Shown here one piece after another: positions 8,785 to 16,725 of a stretch of 64,000 bases of DNA. Positions within the stretch are counted from its first letter, which is position 1; each line of letters starts with the position of its first letter. The notes beneath the pieces were generated by a model. That model saw only the letters and a list, made by a program, of their open reading frames with translations, had not been told where the DNA came from and searched no databases. The stretch is taken from assembly GCF_900107965.1 (NCBI RefSeq), contig NZ_FNVU01000002.1, positions 434,001 to 498,000 on the forward strand. Direction: 5' to 3'. The translations under genes were made by a program, and so were the position numbers. The stretch comes from Actinacidiphila yanglinensis. GTDB lineage: Bacteria; Actinomycetota; Actinomycetes; Streptomycetales; Streptomycetaceae.

Positions 8785-9324
8785 TCACACGTCGGCGTAC
8801 AGCCAGATCTGCCACGCCAGTACGCCCACGCCGCACAGCTCGAGCACCGACACGACCAGCAGCGCGACCGGGTGATCGGTGTCGGCGCTCCAGTACACGA
8901 CCAGCCCCGCGGCCGCCGTGACGCAGAACGCCAGCAGGTCGACCGCCAGTTGCAGGTACTTGCGGGTGGTGCGGCGCGGGTCGTCGCGGTGCGCGGACTC
9001 CCACCCGAACACCTGGTCCCGGGCGGCCGACAGGGTAGCCAGCCGCGGGGCCAGCCCGGACCGTACGTAGCGGCCGATCGAGGAGATCTTCTCGTCGTTG
9101 ACCAGGTAGGTCCATCCCAGCAGCAGGCACACCGGCGGCAGCACCAGCAGCGCGGCAGGCACTCCCGCCTGCAGCGCGCCCGCCGCGACCGCGGCCACCG
9201 AGGCGAGCATCGCGTACAGCAGGTTGTCCCGGAACCCGATCCGCGCCTGCTGCTCGGCCTTCAGCTGCTGGTACTCCATCAGCAGCAGCTGAGCTTCCGT
9301 CACATCCTGCTCGTCCCGCGCCAT
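8785..9324 (-). CDS. Small integral membrane protein of the FxsA-like locus
   Basis: This 179-residue protein begins with a charged amphipathic segment rich in Gln/Glu (EAQLLLMEYQQLKAEQQARI). It continues with hydrophobic segments at about 33-55 and 56-75, a polar central region with a conserved-looking VFGWESAHRDDPRR stretch, and two more hydrophobic segments at about 128-148 and 153-175. Four membrane spans with both ends in the cytoplasm are likely. It is the first gene of the minus-strand trio, 86 bases upstream of the precursor, so it may export or sense the mature peptide, or give immunity. No transporter or peptidase motif is visible. The start ATG at 9324 is followed by typical GC-biased codons. 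Function unknown. Confidence 0.75.
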   Translation of the reverse strand: MARDEQDVTEAQLLLMEYQQLKAEQQARIGFRDNLLYAMLASVAAVAAGALQAGVPAALLVLPPVCLLLGWTYLVNDEKISSIGRYVRSGLAPRLATLSAARDQVFGWESAHRDDPRRTTRKYLQLAVDLLAFCVTAAAGLVVYWSADTDHPVALLVVSVLELCGVGVLAWQIWLYADV

Positions 9325-9445
9325 CCCGCCCCCGCCGCGCTCGCGCCAGCCCCGTCCACCACGGTAGTGGAGGAGGCCGTCGCGTAGCGGCCGGGCGCCC
9401 GATTCCCGGGCGTCCGGCCGCTGTTGGGGGATCCGGCGTGGAAGG

Positions 9446-10696
9446 TCAGCCGGCCGGGCCCGGCCGCAGGACCACCGGGAGGTGCTGGTGGCCGTTGGTG
9501 ATCAGGGACGGCACCCGGGTCAGGGCGCCGGCCGGCACGGCGAGCCGGGCGTCGGGGAAGCGGGCGAAGAAGGCGCTCAGCGCGACCGATCCCTCCAGCC
9601 GGGCCAGCGGGGCACCCAGGCAGAAGTGCACGCCGTGCCCGAAGGCCAGGTGCTCCGGGCCGGGCGCGGCGCGGGTGATGTCGAAGTCCGCCGCGGTGTC
9701 GCCGTGCCAGTCGGGATGGCGGTTGGCGGCGGCGTAGGCGGCGAGGATCGCGTCGCCGGCCGCGATCACCTGCCCGTCGGACAGCGGGATGTCGCGGACC
9801 GCGAACCGCATCGGCAGGTTCTTCACGGCCGGCTCCAGCCGCAGCGTCTCCTCCACGACGCTCGACCAGTCCGCGCCGCCGGACCGCACCAGCTCCAGCT
9901 GCTCCGGGTGGGTCAGCAGCGCGGTGATCGCCTGGTCCAGCAGGTTGACCGTGGTCTCGTAGCCGGCGCTGATCATCAGCAGCAGCGTGTCGCGCAGTTC
10001 GGTCTCGGACAGCGCCGAGCCGTCGCCCTCGTCGTCGCGTGCGGCGATCAGCAGCGAGGTCATGTCGTCGCCGGGCGCGGTCCGCTTGGCGGCGATGAGG
10101 TCGTCGAGCACCCCGTAGAGGCGGATGGTGTTGGCCATCGCCTCCTCGGGGGTGAGCGTGGTGGAGAACACGCCGTCCACCACGGTGCGGAAGTCCGCCT
10201 GTTGCGCCTCGGGCAGGCCCATCAGGTGGCTGATCACCTGGATCGGGATCGGGTACGCGAACAGCTCCCGCAGGTCCGCGGGCGTGCCGGGAGCGTCGGA
10301 GGCCAGCTCGTCGAGGTGGTCGAGCAGACCGGTGACGATCTGCTCGATCCGCTCGCCGAGCGCGGCTATCCGGCGCGCGCTGAAGGCCGGCGCGACCATC
10401 CGGCGCAGCCTGCGGTGGTCGCCGCCGTAGGCGGTGAACATGTTGTGCACCGACACCCACAGCGCCAGCGGCCAGGTCGCGACCGCCTGGTCGTACGCGG
10501 GCCAGTGCTGCCGGCCGTCCTTGGAGACGTCGGGACCGGTGAGGAGTTGCTTCAGCAGGGTCGGGTCGGTGACGGCCCAGGCCGGCACGCCGAGGATGTC
10601 GACGCGGGCGGCGGGGCCTTGCGCGCGCAGCTTCTCGTGCTCGGAGTCCGGGTCGGAACCGGTGGGGTCCAGGACGAGAGGGGTGGGCTGGGACAC
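9446..10696 (-). CDS. Cytochrome P450, CYP154-like, second P450 of conservon
   Basis: This is a 416-residue bacterial class I P450. The I-helix motif is AGYETT, the K-helix EXXR motif is present as ETLR in VVEETLRLEP, and the heme-binding loop is FGHGVHFCLG with the axial cysteine. Conservons often end with one or two P450 genes (CvnE), and a CYP157-CYP154 pair is a common arrangement. This one fits the intact CYP154-like partner. The GTG start at 10696 lies 16 bases after the stop of the upstream P450, so they form one operon. The natural substrate is unknown; related enzymes hydroxylate steroids and macrolides in vitro. Electron donors are not encoded nearby. Confidence 0.9.
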   Translation of the reverse strand: MSQPTPLVLDPTGSDPDSEHEKLRAQGPAARVDILGVPAWAVTDPTLLKQLLTGPDVSKDGRQHWPAYDQAVATWPLALWVSVHNMFTAYGGDHRRLRRMVAPAFSARRIAALGERIEQIVTGLLDHLDELASDAPGTPADLRELFAYPIPIQVISHLMGLPEAQQADFRTVVDGVFSTTLTPEEAMANTIRLYGVLDDLIAAKRTAPGDDMTSLLIAARDDEGDGSALSETELRDTLLLMISAGYETTVNLLDQAITALLTHPEQLELVRSGGADWSSVVEETLRLEPAVKNLPMRFAVRDIPLSDGQVIAAGDAILAAYAAANRHPDWHGDTAADFDITRAAPGPEHLAFGHGVHFCLGAPLARLEGSVALSAFFARFPDARLAVPAGALTRVPSLITNGHQHLPVVLRPGPAG

Positions 10697-10712
10697 GGCA
10701 GGGGTGCTCCGT

Positions 10713-11954
10713 TCAGCTCTGGGGCGCGGGCGGGACGGGGACGGGGGGAAAGCTGACCGGCAGGGCGGCCAGGGCGCGGTGCCAGGGGCCCGGCCGCCAG
10801 GTCAGCTCCTCGACGGGAACGGCCAGATCCATCTCCGGCAGCGCGTCGACGAGGAAGACCAGGGCGGTCTCGGCGATCAGGTAGGCGTGCGACTTGGCCG
10901 GGCAGGCGTGCGGGCCGTTGCTCCAGGCCAGGTGGGCGCGGTTGCCGATCCGCCGGGACAGGTCGGCGCCGATCGCCGGGTCGTTGTTGGAGGCGGCCAT
11001 GCAGATGACGACCGGCTGGTGCGCGGGCAGCCGCACCCCCTCGATGTCCACCGGGCGCGGCGGGTACGTCACGCAGTACGACGCCAGCGGCGGGTCGGTG
11101 AAGAGCAGTTCGTCCAGCGCGTCGCGCACCGACAGGCTGCCGGCGTGCAGGTTCCCCGAGAAGCGGTCGTCGGTGAGCATCAGCCGCAGCGTGTTGGAGA
11201 TCAGGTTGGTGGTCGGCTCGATGCCGGCGCCGTAGAGCGTGACGAGCTGGTGGTCCATCTCCTCGTCGGTGAGCGCCGCCGGGTGCCCGATCAGCCAGCT
11301 GGTGATGTCCGCGGCGGGGGACTCGCGCTTGAGGGCGGTCAGGTCGCGCAGCGCCTGCCCGAGCATCAGGTTGCCCGCGGCGGCGTCCACCCCCTCGAAG
11401 ATCGCGGCCATGCCGTCGGCGACCCGCTGGCCCACCTCGGGCGGGCAGCCCAGCATCTCGTTGAGCACGCGGAAGGCGATCGGCCAGGCGTACTGCGTGA
11501 GCAGGTCCGCCTGGCCGGTGGGGCTGAACCGCGCGACGGTCTCGGCGGCCACCTGCTCCACGGTCGCCCGCAGCTGGTGCTGGTTGACCTTGTCCAGGCT
11601 CGCGGTGTTCGCCGAGCGGTAGCGGTGGTGCTCCTCGGCCGCGGAGCGCAGCGCGTTCGGCCGCCACTCCATCATCGGCTTGACCGGGCAGTCGTCGGGC
11701 ACGTCGCGCTGCCACATCCGGGGGTCGGCCGGGAAGCGCTGCGGGTCGTTGAGGATGCGCAGCGCCTGCGGGTACCCGATGACGAGGGTGGCGGGGATGC
11801 CGGGCGACAACTCCACCGGCACCAGGGGGCCGTACTCGGCCCGCATCCAGTCGTAGGCGCCGTGCGGGTCGGAGGCGAACTCCTGGGTGTACAGCGGGAC
11901 CCGGCCCGATACGGGGGCGGCGGGCGCGGTGTCGGCGGGGGGCGGAGACGTCAC
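10713..11954 (-). CDS. Cytochrome P450-like protein, CYP157-like, EXXR motif missing
   Basis: This 413-residue P450-fold protein has a degenerate K-helix. Where EXXR is expected it reads LDELLFTDPP, so the invariant Arg is absent. The heme loop is WSNGPHACPAK, retaining the Cys but not the usual Phe and final Gly. The I-helix reads YGAGIEPTTNLI. CYP157 proteins of Streptomyces conservons are known for an altered EXXR motif, and the neighbouring intact P450 is the usual companion. The GTG start at 11954 overlaps the stop of the GTPase gene (GTGA). Whether it is catalytic on its own is uncertain; a role as partner or heme sensor within the conservon complex is possible. Confidence 0.85.
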   Translation of the reverse strand: MTSPPPADTAPAAPVSGRVPLYTQEFASDPHGAYDWMRAEYGPLVPVELSPGIPATLVIGYPQALRILNDPQRFPADPRMWQRDVPDDCPVKPMMEWRPNALRSAAEEHHRYRSANTASLDKVNQHQLRATVEQVAAETVARFSPTGQADLLTQYAWPIAFRVLNEMLGCPPEVGQRVADGMAAIFEGVDAAAGNLMLGQALRDLTALKRESPAADITSWLIGHPAALTDEEMDHQLVTLYGAGIEPTTNLISNTLRLMLTDDRFSGNLHAGSLSVRDALDELLFTDPPLASYCVTYPPRPVDIEGVRLPAHQPVVICMAASNNDPAIGADLSRRIGNRAHLAWSNGPHACPAKSHAYLIAETALVFLVDALPEMDLAVPVEELTWRPGPWHRALAALPVSFPPVPVPPAPQS

Positions 11955-12628
11955 GGGCGGGACTCCAGTTGGCGGGCGGACAGATATTCGACAAGCGTGA
12001 TCAGGGCGCGCACGCACGAGTCCCGGTCGCGGGCGTCGCAGACCGTCAGCGGCGTGGACCCGTCCAGGTCCAGGGCCTGGCGCACCTCGTCCAGCGGGTA
12101 CTCGACCGCGTCGTCGAAGCGGTTGATCGCCACCGCGTACGGCGTGCCGTACTCCTCCAGCAGGTCCAGCACGTCGTGGCTGTGGTCCAGGTCCCGGGTG
12201 TCGACCAGGACCAGCGCGCCGAGCGCCCCGTCGGCCAGCCCCTCCCACAGCGGCCGGAACCGCGCCTGGCCGGGCGTGCCGAACAGGTACAGCACCAGGC
12301 TCTCGTTGAGGTGCAGCCGGCCGAAGTCCATGGCGACGGTGGTGGTGGTCTTCTGCGGGGTGCCGCGCAGGTCGTCCACGCCGACGCTGGCCTCGGTCAT
12401 GGACTCGTCCATCCGCAGCACCAGTGGTGCGACGGCGCCCACCAGCGTGGTCTTGCCGACCCCGAACGGCCCGGTGATCAGCAGCTTCGCCGAGCGGGTG
12501 ACGGTGGGCGGGTGGTACTCGAAGCCGAGGTCGGGAGCCGTGTCGTGCGGGCCGGGCAGGTCCGTCCCGCCGGACAGGGCGGTGCCGCCGCCGGACGGGC
12601 CGGGGTCAGGCGATGGAGCGGAGGCCAT
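11951..12628 (-). CDS. cvnD: Conservon ATP/GTP-binding protein CvnD
   Basis: This is a 225-residue small Ras/Mgl-type GTPase of the conservon class. The P-loop GPFGVGKTT is at residues 53-61, VDTRDLDHSHD gives a switch/G3 region, and AINRFDDAVEYP supplies an NKxD-like specificity motif. The first 40 residues are Gly/Pro-rich. CvnD proteins work at the membrane with CvnA, B and C in a complex resembling a eukaryotic G-protein-coupled switch. The ATG start at 12628 lies inside the end of cvnC (23-base overlap), and the stop overlaps the P450 start, so translation of the cluster is chained. Confidence 0.92.
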   Translation of the reverse strand: MASAPSPDPGPSGGGTALSGGTDLPGPHDTAPDLGFEYHPPTVTRSAKLLITGPFGVGKTTLVGAVAPLVLRMDESMTEASVGVDDLRGTPQKTTTTVAMDFGRLHLNESLVLYLFGTPGQARFRPLWEGLADGALGALVLVDTRDLDHSHDVLDLLEEYGTPYAVAINRFDDAVEYPLDEVRQALDLDGSTPLTVCDARDRDSCVRALITLVEYLSARQLESRP

Positions 12629-12956
12629 GCAGCACTTCCTTCAGCAGGTCGGTGGTCGGCGCGTCGGCGCGGGAGCGGCGGACCGGGGCGGCGAGGTGGC
12701 CGGAGTCCATCAGGCCGGAGACCAGGATGCGGACCACCGAGGCCGGCAGTTCGAGCCCGGCGGCGATCTCGGCCACCGCGAGCACCCCGCCCCGGCACAC
12801 CGCGAACACCCGTCGTGCGTCGGGCTCCAGGCCCTGCAGCGGGGAGTCCGCGGCGATCACCAGGGTCTCCAGGCGCACGTCGCGGGAGGGACGGCTGCGC
12901 CCGCCGGTGCGGACATAGGGCCTGACCACATCCGGGTCACGCCGCGGACCGCTCAC
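12606..12956 (-). CDS. cvnC: Conservon DUF742 protein CvnC
   Basis: This 116-residue protein of the DUF742 family has the features DVVRPYVRTGGR near the N-terminus and EIAAGLELPASVVRILVSGL, followed by SGHLAAP, in the centre. The latter is a winged-helix-like segment typical of DUF742. DUF742 proteins bind the conservon GTPase and probably regulate it. The GTG start at 12956 is chosen from the GTGA overlap with the cvnB stop. A longer upstream reading exists but runs over the cvnB coding region and is not needed. Confidence 0.92.
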   Translation of the reverse strand: MSGPRRDPDVVRPYVRTGGRSRPSRDVRLETLVIAADSPLQGLEPDARRVFAVCRGGVLAVAEIAAGLELPASVVRILVSGLMDSGHLAAPVRRSRADAPTTDLLKEVLHGLRSIA

Positions 12957-13387
12957 CTCGGCCGACCACCCTCGCCGGCCGGCCGCCGCTCCCTGCTGAC
13001 GAGTTCGTGACCCACCCGCTGTGACAGCGCGTTCATCCGCTCGGTGATCATGCCGATGTCGCCGTCGAGGTCGGCACACACCGCCAGCAGCGAGTTCTCC
13101 GCGGCGGCGGAGGTCAGCCCGATCCACTGGTCGGTCTCGATCAGGTGCTGGCGCACCGCGTTGGGCGCCCCCCACGCACCGGTGACCTCGGCCCAGGCCA
13201 GCCCGGCCGCCCGCAGTGCCGCCGTCACGGCCGCCAGCTTGTCGCCGGTGTCCTTGTCGATGGTCTTGGTGTACGAGCTGAGCAGGCCGTCGGAGGTCAT
13301 GTGGACCGCGAACCGCACCCCCGGGCAGTTGCCGAGGTGCTCGTCGAGCAGCCACCCCAGTGCGTTGTCGTCGTGAGCTTTCAACAT
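12953..13387 (-). CDS. cvnB: Conservon roadblock/LC7 protein CvnB
   Basis: This 144-residue roadblock/LC7-domain protein has the sequence LDEHLGNCPGVRFAVHMTSD near the start and SLLAVCADLDGDIGMI in the middle, which follow the family pattern. The C-terminal helix contains the ERMNALSQRV type sequence. Roadblock proteins act as GTPase-activating or scaffolding partners of MglA/CvnD-like GTPases. The ATG start at 13387 is two bases after the cvnA stop; it is preferred to upstream alternatives because those lie within cvnA. Confidence 0.93.
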   Translation of the reverse strand: MLKAHDDNALGWLLDEHLGNCPGVRFAVHMTSDGLLSSYTKTIDKDTGDKLAAVTAALRAAGLAWAEVTGAWGAPNAVRQHLIETDQWIGLTSAAAENSLLAVCADLDGDIGMITERMNALSQRVGHELVSRERRPAGEGGRPR

Positions 13388-13389
13388 GG

Positions 13390-15045
13390 TCAGGAATCGC
13401 CCTTCGAAGTGGCCGACGTGTTCTCCTGCACGTCCGGTGCGCCCGACGTGCCCGGCCGGCCCGAGCCGTTGCCGTGGTCCGTCGCGTCCTGCGGCGCACG
13501 CTCCGCACCCGCGGCCGACCAGCCCTCCGCGGCCGCCGGCGCCGAGGGCGCCCGGCCGCGGCGGGTGCCGTCGGCCCACGCGGCGGCGATGTCCGGCCGG
13601 CCCGGCCGCGCCTCGCCCACCGGCGCCGCCGGGGCGGGGGCGGCGGTCTGCGGCCGGCGCCGGCGCCGGGTCAGCCCGCTGGCCGTGGTGGGCTGACCCG
13701 CGGGAGCCGGACCGTCCTGGCGCGCGTGGTGCGGGCCGTCCTCGCGCCCCTCGTGGCCGTACGCGGGCAGCGCCGTCCAGGGCTGCGGCTCCTGGGCCGT
13801 CCGCACCGGCTGCGCGCTCGGTGCGGCCTGCCCGGAGTGGCCCGAGTCGCCGGGATAGCCCTGCGGGCCGGCGGCGTACCCCTGCCCGGGGCCGTACGCC
13901 TGCTCGCTGCCGGGGGCCGGCACGTGGCCCGCCTGCACGACCGGCGCCGAGGTGAGCAGCGCGGCGGGGACGAACACCAGGGCCCGGGTGCCGCCGAAGA
14001 GGTTGGGCGCTTCGAGGTCGATCCGGAAGCCGTAGCGCGCCGCGAGCTGGGCCGCGACCCGGAATCCGGTCTGCGGGTACGCGCCGAGCGCGTGGATGTC
14101 CAGCGGCTGCTTGCCGGTGAGGATCTCCCGGGCCCGCTCCAGCTGTTCGGGGCTCATCTGCAGGCCGGCGTCGTCCACCAGCATCGTCACGCCGTTGTGC
14201 CCGGTGCGGAAGGACACCTCCGCGTAGGAGGTCGGCGGGGCGTAGCGCACCGCGTTGTCGAGCAGGATCGCGAGGGTGTGCACCAGCGCCTCGACCGCGC
14301 GCGGCACCACGGCCTGGTCCAGCTCCTGCGCCCGCACCCGCTCGTAGTTCTGGATCCGGCCCATCGCGGCGCGCGCGATGTCGGTGAACTCGGTGGCCGG
14401 CAGCCGCCGGCCGAGGGTGCCGCCGGCCAGCACCATGTAGCCCTGGGCGACGCGCAGCATCTGCTGGGAGGTGTGGTCGATCTCCATCAGCGTCGCATAC
14501 GCCTCGTCGCTGTGGTGCCGCCGCACGCCCACGCTGACCTGGTCGGCGAGTTCGGCGCCGAGGTTCACCAGGGCGGAGGCGAAGGTCAGGACGGCGGCGC
14601 GAGTCGCGTCGCGGGCGTCGTCGTGGGCCTGCTCCACCTGGCGGTCGGCCGCGGCCTGGGTGTCGCGGCGGGTCTGCCGGACCAACGCGGTGTGCCCGGC
14701 GACCAGTTCCTCGATGCGCTGCGCGGCGGGGGTGCCGTTCAGCGGCTGGGGCAGCACGAACTCGACCTCGCGGCCCTCGCCCGGCTCCAGCGCCGCGGCG
14801 GCCGCCTCGGCCAGGCCGGTGGAGGCGAGGTAGCCCAGCGCGTCCTCCAACGCCCGCTGCCGGTCGGCGAGTTGGCGCACCCGTTCCTGCTCGGCCAGCA
14901 ACGTGGCCTGGTTCTGCGCGTGTTGCTGCTCGACCTGCCGCTGCCGGGCGTGGGCGATCCGGCGGAAGCGTACGGCCGCGCCGCAGGCGGCCAGAGCGAC
15001 GACCAGCAGCAGGGCAGCGGCCGCCTCCTGTATCAGAGTACTCAT
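13390..15045 (-). CDS. cvnA: Conservon sensor histidine kinase-like protein CvnA
   Basis: This 551-residue membrane sensor has one N-terminal membrane helix at about residues 7-26. It is followed by a long charged coiled-coil rich in Arg/Gln/Glu and a DHp-like region (RIQNYERVRAQELDQA). The HATPase_c domain has an N-box HTLAILLDNAVRYAPP and the segment LVDDAGLQM in the position of a G1 box. No clear phospho-acceptor His in an H-box is visible, as is usual for CvnA proteins. The C-terminal 170 residues are Pro/Gly/Gln-rich and disordered. It is the first gene of the conservon and presumably receives the signal at the membrane that is passed to CvnB, C and D. A sigma70-type promoter lies about 340 bases upstream. 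Confidence 0.92.
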   Translation of the reverse strand: MSTLIQEAAAALLLVVALAACGAAVRFRRIAHARQRQVEQQHAQNQATLLAEQERVRQLADRQRALEDALGYLASTGLAEAAAAALEPGEGREVEFVLPQPLNGTPAAQRIEELVAGHTALVRQTRRDTQAAADRQVEQAHDDARDATRAAVLTFASALVNLGAELADQVSVGVRRHHSDEAYATLMEIDHTSQQMLRVAQGYMVLAGGTLGRRLPATEFTDIARAAMGRIQNYERVRAQELDQAVVPRAVEALVHTLAILLDNAVRYAPPTSYAEVSFRTGHNGVTMLVDDAGLQMSPEQLERAREILTGKQPLDIHALGAYPQTGFRVAAQLAARYGFRIDLEAPNLFGGTRALVFVPAALLTSAPVVQAGHVPAPGSEQAYGPGQGYAAGPQGYPGDSGHSGQAAPSAQPVRTAQEPQPWTALPAYGHEGREDGPHHARQDGPAPAGQPTTASGLTRRRRRPQTAAPAPAAPVGEARPGRPDIAAAWADGTRRGRAPSAPAAAEGWSAAGAERAPQDATDHGNGSGRPGTSGAPDVQENTSATSKGDS

Positions 15046-16725
15046 CAGATCCTCAGGAATCGGGACGCGGCACGACGCCCGTCCGGGGTGGGGGATGACG
15101 GGGAGGCGGCGGCGGAGGGTAACGGCGGCCGGCCCGCGCCGGGGCGGCGGCGTACGGATCGCGGCAACCGGTCCGCTCGCCTGCGGCTGACGGCCGTGGT
15201 CACCTGACTGTCCTCACCGTGGGCGGTGCGGCGACCCACGGGATCGCGCCGAACGGCAACCGGGACGGGCCGGGCACGACGACCCGGACGTCCGGTCGCG
15301 CGGTGCGCGTGCGTCGCGGCGCCGTACCGGAATGGAATTGCGTGGCCGATTCGGAACGGCCCGGGAAACGGCCGCATTCCGATCTTATACAGGCGGCGGG
15401 ACGGCACGCCAAGCCCTGCGCATTGCACGCGGCGCGCGAGTGCGGAAGAACTCGGCGAATTCGGGCGAGCCGTTCGAGCGCACAACCGAAGTGTCCACCC
15501 TTTCGAGGGTCGTGGCGGTCGCGGGTGCGCCGGGCCGGGGCCGTACGCGGCTGCGGCGGGCACGGAGAGCGAGCCTACCTCCGCGCAGGGGTACGGGAGT
15601 CGGGGTCGGACAGGTGCACCGGGAACCCGCTCCGCGGTGCCGGCCGAACGGTGCCGGACCGCTCCGGTGGTCGGCGTGATCTCGTGCATCGCCCGCGCGC
15701 CGGGCCGTGCCGGCGGAGCAGCAGGGCGGTCGCTCGCGGTGCCCGTACGCCCTTTCCGGCGCGGCCCGGTGGCCGTCCGACCTGGTGCTTTCCGGTCGCC
15801 GTTCAGCGTCGGAGCGCCCCCGCCGATGCGGCTGTCCGGCCCGGAAGAAGGCTGCTCCTCCCCGGCCCTCGGCGCCGAAGTCGACTCCGCGCCGGGGCGC
15901 GGCCGGAACGCCCGCGGGCCCGCCGGCTTCCGCACCGAAGCCTCCTCTCCCCGCCGCACCCGGTCCGTGCCGGGTGTGGCCTGATCCCGTCCCTCGGCGG
16001 CGGCGCACCCTGGTCGCCGCCGCCCTCCACGCGAGTCCCGAGTCGACCAGGTGAGGGGCCGTCACCTCTCCCGCAGAGAGGGAATCGACACACTTCCTCC
16101 CCGCTTCCTCACCCGAATCTCCCCGGATGCCGCGCGCCGGATGCCGCCACCACCTGCGCGGGGGGCCACACAGGCCGACCTGTCGGAACTTCCCTTCCAC
16201 GCCGGCGGGTGAGCTCAACTGACCACGTCCACAAAGGAGTTCGCCCACCCTGATCGCGACCTGATCCCCGCATGCACACCGGTCCTCCCCGGATCCCGCG
16301 GCCGGGCACGGTGCCGCACGACCCCAACGCCTGCCGCGGACCGCCCCGTCGGCCGCCCGTCGGGAACCCGGGGCCGTGCCGAGCGACACCTCCCCGGCGT
16401 CATCCCCGACTCCCCGCCGGGGACCTGCGGGCGGCGGAGCGGGCGGAGCGGACCCCGCCCCTTCCGGCCGCGCCGCCGCCTCGTCTGCGGACCCGGTACG
16501 CGACGCCCCGGATCCCCTTCCAGGGAATCCGGGGAACATATCTGCGAATTGGGCGGGTACGGGACACGGTAAACGCCCCGGGCGACACGCACGCACGACC
16601 GATAATCGCGAATTCCCGCCGTGCCCGCGCCCCTTGGATCACGGAATTCCGGGGAACTCCGCGGCCCGCGGCCGGTTCCGCAAAGGCGGCGCTTCGCGCG
16701 GGGATACGGTGCGGGCGCGGGTCCG
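15046..16725. other. Gene-poor stretch upstream of the conservon
   Basis: About 1.7 kb contains no ORF with believable protein composition on either strand. The open frames are Arg/Pro/Gly-rich and have no recognisable domains. Apart from the promoter at 15384-15412, I see only an SD-like AAAGGAG near 16230 without a following ORF. It may be intergenic regulatory DNA or the remains of decayed genes. Confidence 0.5.
15384..15412 (-). promoter_or_regulatory. Candidate sigma70/HrdB-type promoter for the conservon
   Basis: On the minus strand, TTGGCG (15412-15407), a 17-base spacer and TATAAG (15389-15384) form a good vegetative promoter in otherwise very GC-rich DNA. It points toward cvnA, whose start is about 340 bases downstream, which implies a long leader. 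No ORF lies between. The call is by motif and spacing only. Confidence 0.5.

Noticed and set aside
15045..15959. 304-codon open frame upstream of cvnA
   Set aside because: Arg/Pro/Gly-rich with no hydrophobic core and no SD; it also runs through the likely promoter of the conservon.
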